From: Candidatus Tectimicrobiota bacterium
GTDB taxonomy: Bacteria > Tectomicrobia > Entotheonellia > Entotheonellales > Entotheonellaceae
Length of the DNA: 64,000 nucleotides
Reading direction: 5' to 3'
NCBI GenBank assembly: GCA_026005175.1
Contig: BPKO01000001.1
Coordinates: 930,001-994,000, forward strand
The notes under the pieces were generated by a model, which saw nothing but the letters and a program-made list of their open reading frames with translations, did not search any database and was not told the origin of the DNA. This document shows positions 63,822 to 64,000 of this stretch, in pieces. A program made the position numbers and the translations under genes. The first letter of the stretch is position 1; each line of letters begins with the position of its first letter.

Positions 63822-64000
63822 GGCCCCCCTCCGGCCAGCAAGGGCCCCGCCGTGCTCAGGGCGCGCTCGGCCACTTGCCAGGAAAGGCGATACAGCGCGC
63901 CGCCGGCGTTGGGAAAGAGCCCCAACACCACGGCGAGCAAGGCGGTGGTGGCAAGGGGCAGCCACAACGCCGGGCTGACTTCGCGCCAGCGCCCGGGCGC
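63818..64000 (-). CDS. C-terminus of another antiporter-like membrane subunit (partial)
   Basis: Only the last 60 residues lie in the window: REVSPALWLPLATTALLAVV, LGLFPNAGGALYRLSWQVAE and RALSTAGPLLAGGGP before TGA. The pattern of a final membrane segment followed by G-L-F-P and an amphipathic helix is that of the C-terminus of NuoL/NuoM/MrpD-type subunits. It overlaps the next gene by four bases. Confidence 0.65.
   Translation of the reverse strand, partial: APGRWREVSPALWLPLATTALLAVVLGLFPNAGGALYRLSWQVAERALSTAGPLLAGGGP

Noticed and set aside
1-64000. CRISPR arrays, tRNA or rRNA genes, insertion sequences, integrase or attachment sites
   Set aside because: Reading through both strands showed no regular spacer-repeat blocks, no T-loop/anticodon patterns, no transposase-like proteins and no flanking direct repeats around the Tc locus.

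Overview
The window is 64 kb of GC-rich bacterial chromosome with almost no non-coding space and no visible tRNA, rRNA, CRISPR array or insertion sequence. A PEP-CTERM sorting signal, a PilT/PilU-type pilus ATPase, F420/flavin-type LLM oxidoreductase, cyclase-family hydrolase, several dipeptide-type ABC transporters and a molybdenum hydroxylase suggest an uncultured soil, sediment or symbiont bacterium of the deltaproteobacteria / Tectomicrobia / Rokubacteria kind. That placement is inference; no marker gene here settles it.

Layout. 0-4 kb: end of a lectin-repeat protein, then an operon (hypothetical, THUMP RNA methyltransferase, VanZ). 4-10.8 kb: PilZ-PilT/PilU fusion, PEP-CTERM protein, a fused electron-transfer flavoprotein with a two-domain rhodanese, and an ABC peptide-binding protein. 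11-14.5 kb: ABC binding protein and two permeases. 14.5-36.6 kb: a CMD/AhpD-like protein and a large Tc insecticidal-type toxin operon, transcribed on the minus strand in the order TcB-TcC fusion, KAP P-loop NTPase, TcA N-terminal part, TcA C-terminal part. 37-44 kb: recD2 helicase and an acyl-CoA carboxylase pair with a hotdog thioesterase. 45-54.7 kb: metallo-beta-lactamase-fold protein, xanthine-dehydrogenase-type three-subunit oxidoreductase with a MoaD-like protein, a second dipeptide ABC operon, a cyclase-family hydrolase. 54.8-64 kb: CoA ligase, glycosyltransferase, ParB-like protein, DUF72, LLM oxidoreductase, phosphoesterase, YbaK and the end of a proton-pumping NADH dehydrogenase/Mrp-like operon.

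Main discoveries. (1) Two genes carry an in-frame UGA exactly at a catalytic cysteine: the rhodanese (UGA-Q-G-G-I-R) and the CMD protein (C-H-F-UGA). In both, a perfect 7-bp hairpin with a GG-starting 3-nt loop follows, with the loop 17 and 20 nt after the UGA, as in a bacterial SECIS element. Both are probably selenoproteins. (2) The Tc toxin operon has a KAP NTPase translationally coupled between TcB-TcC and TcA, a TcA split by its own ribosome-binding site and enlarged by a peptidoglycan-binding-like N-terminus, and a TcC tail ending in a glycine-zipper membrane-like segment. (3) A PilZ domain is fused to a PilU-like ATPase.

Caution. About ten genes are broken by one-base frameshifts, many at G-run/C-run junctions such as GGGCCC. 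This looks like systematic sequencing error rather than gene decay, so coordinates of those genes span the interrupted frames.
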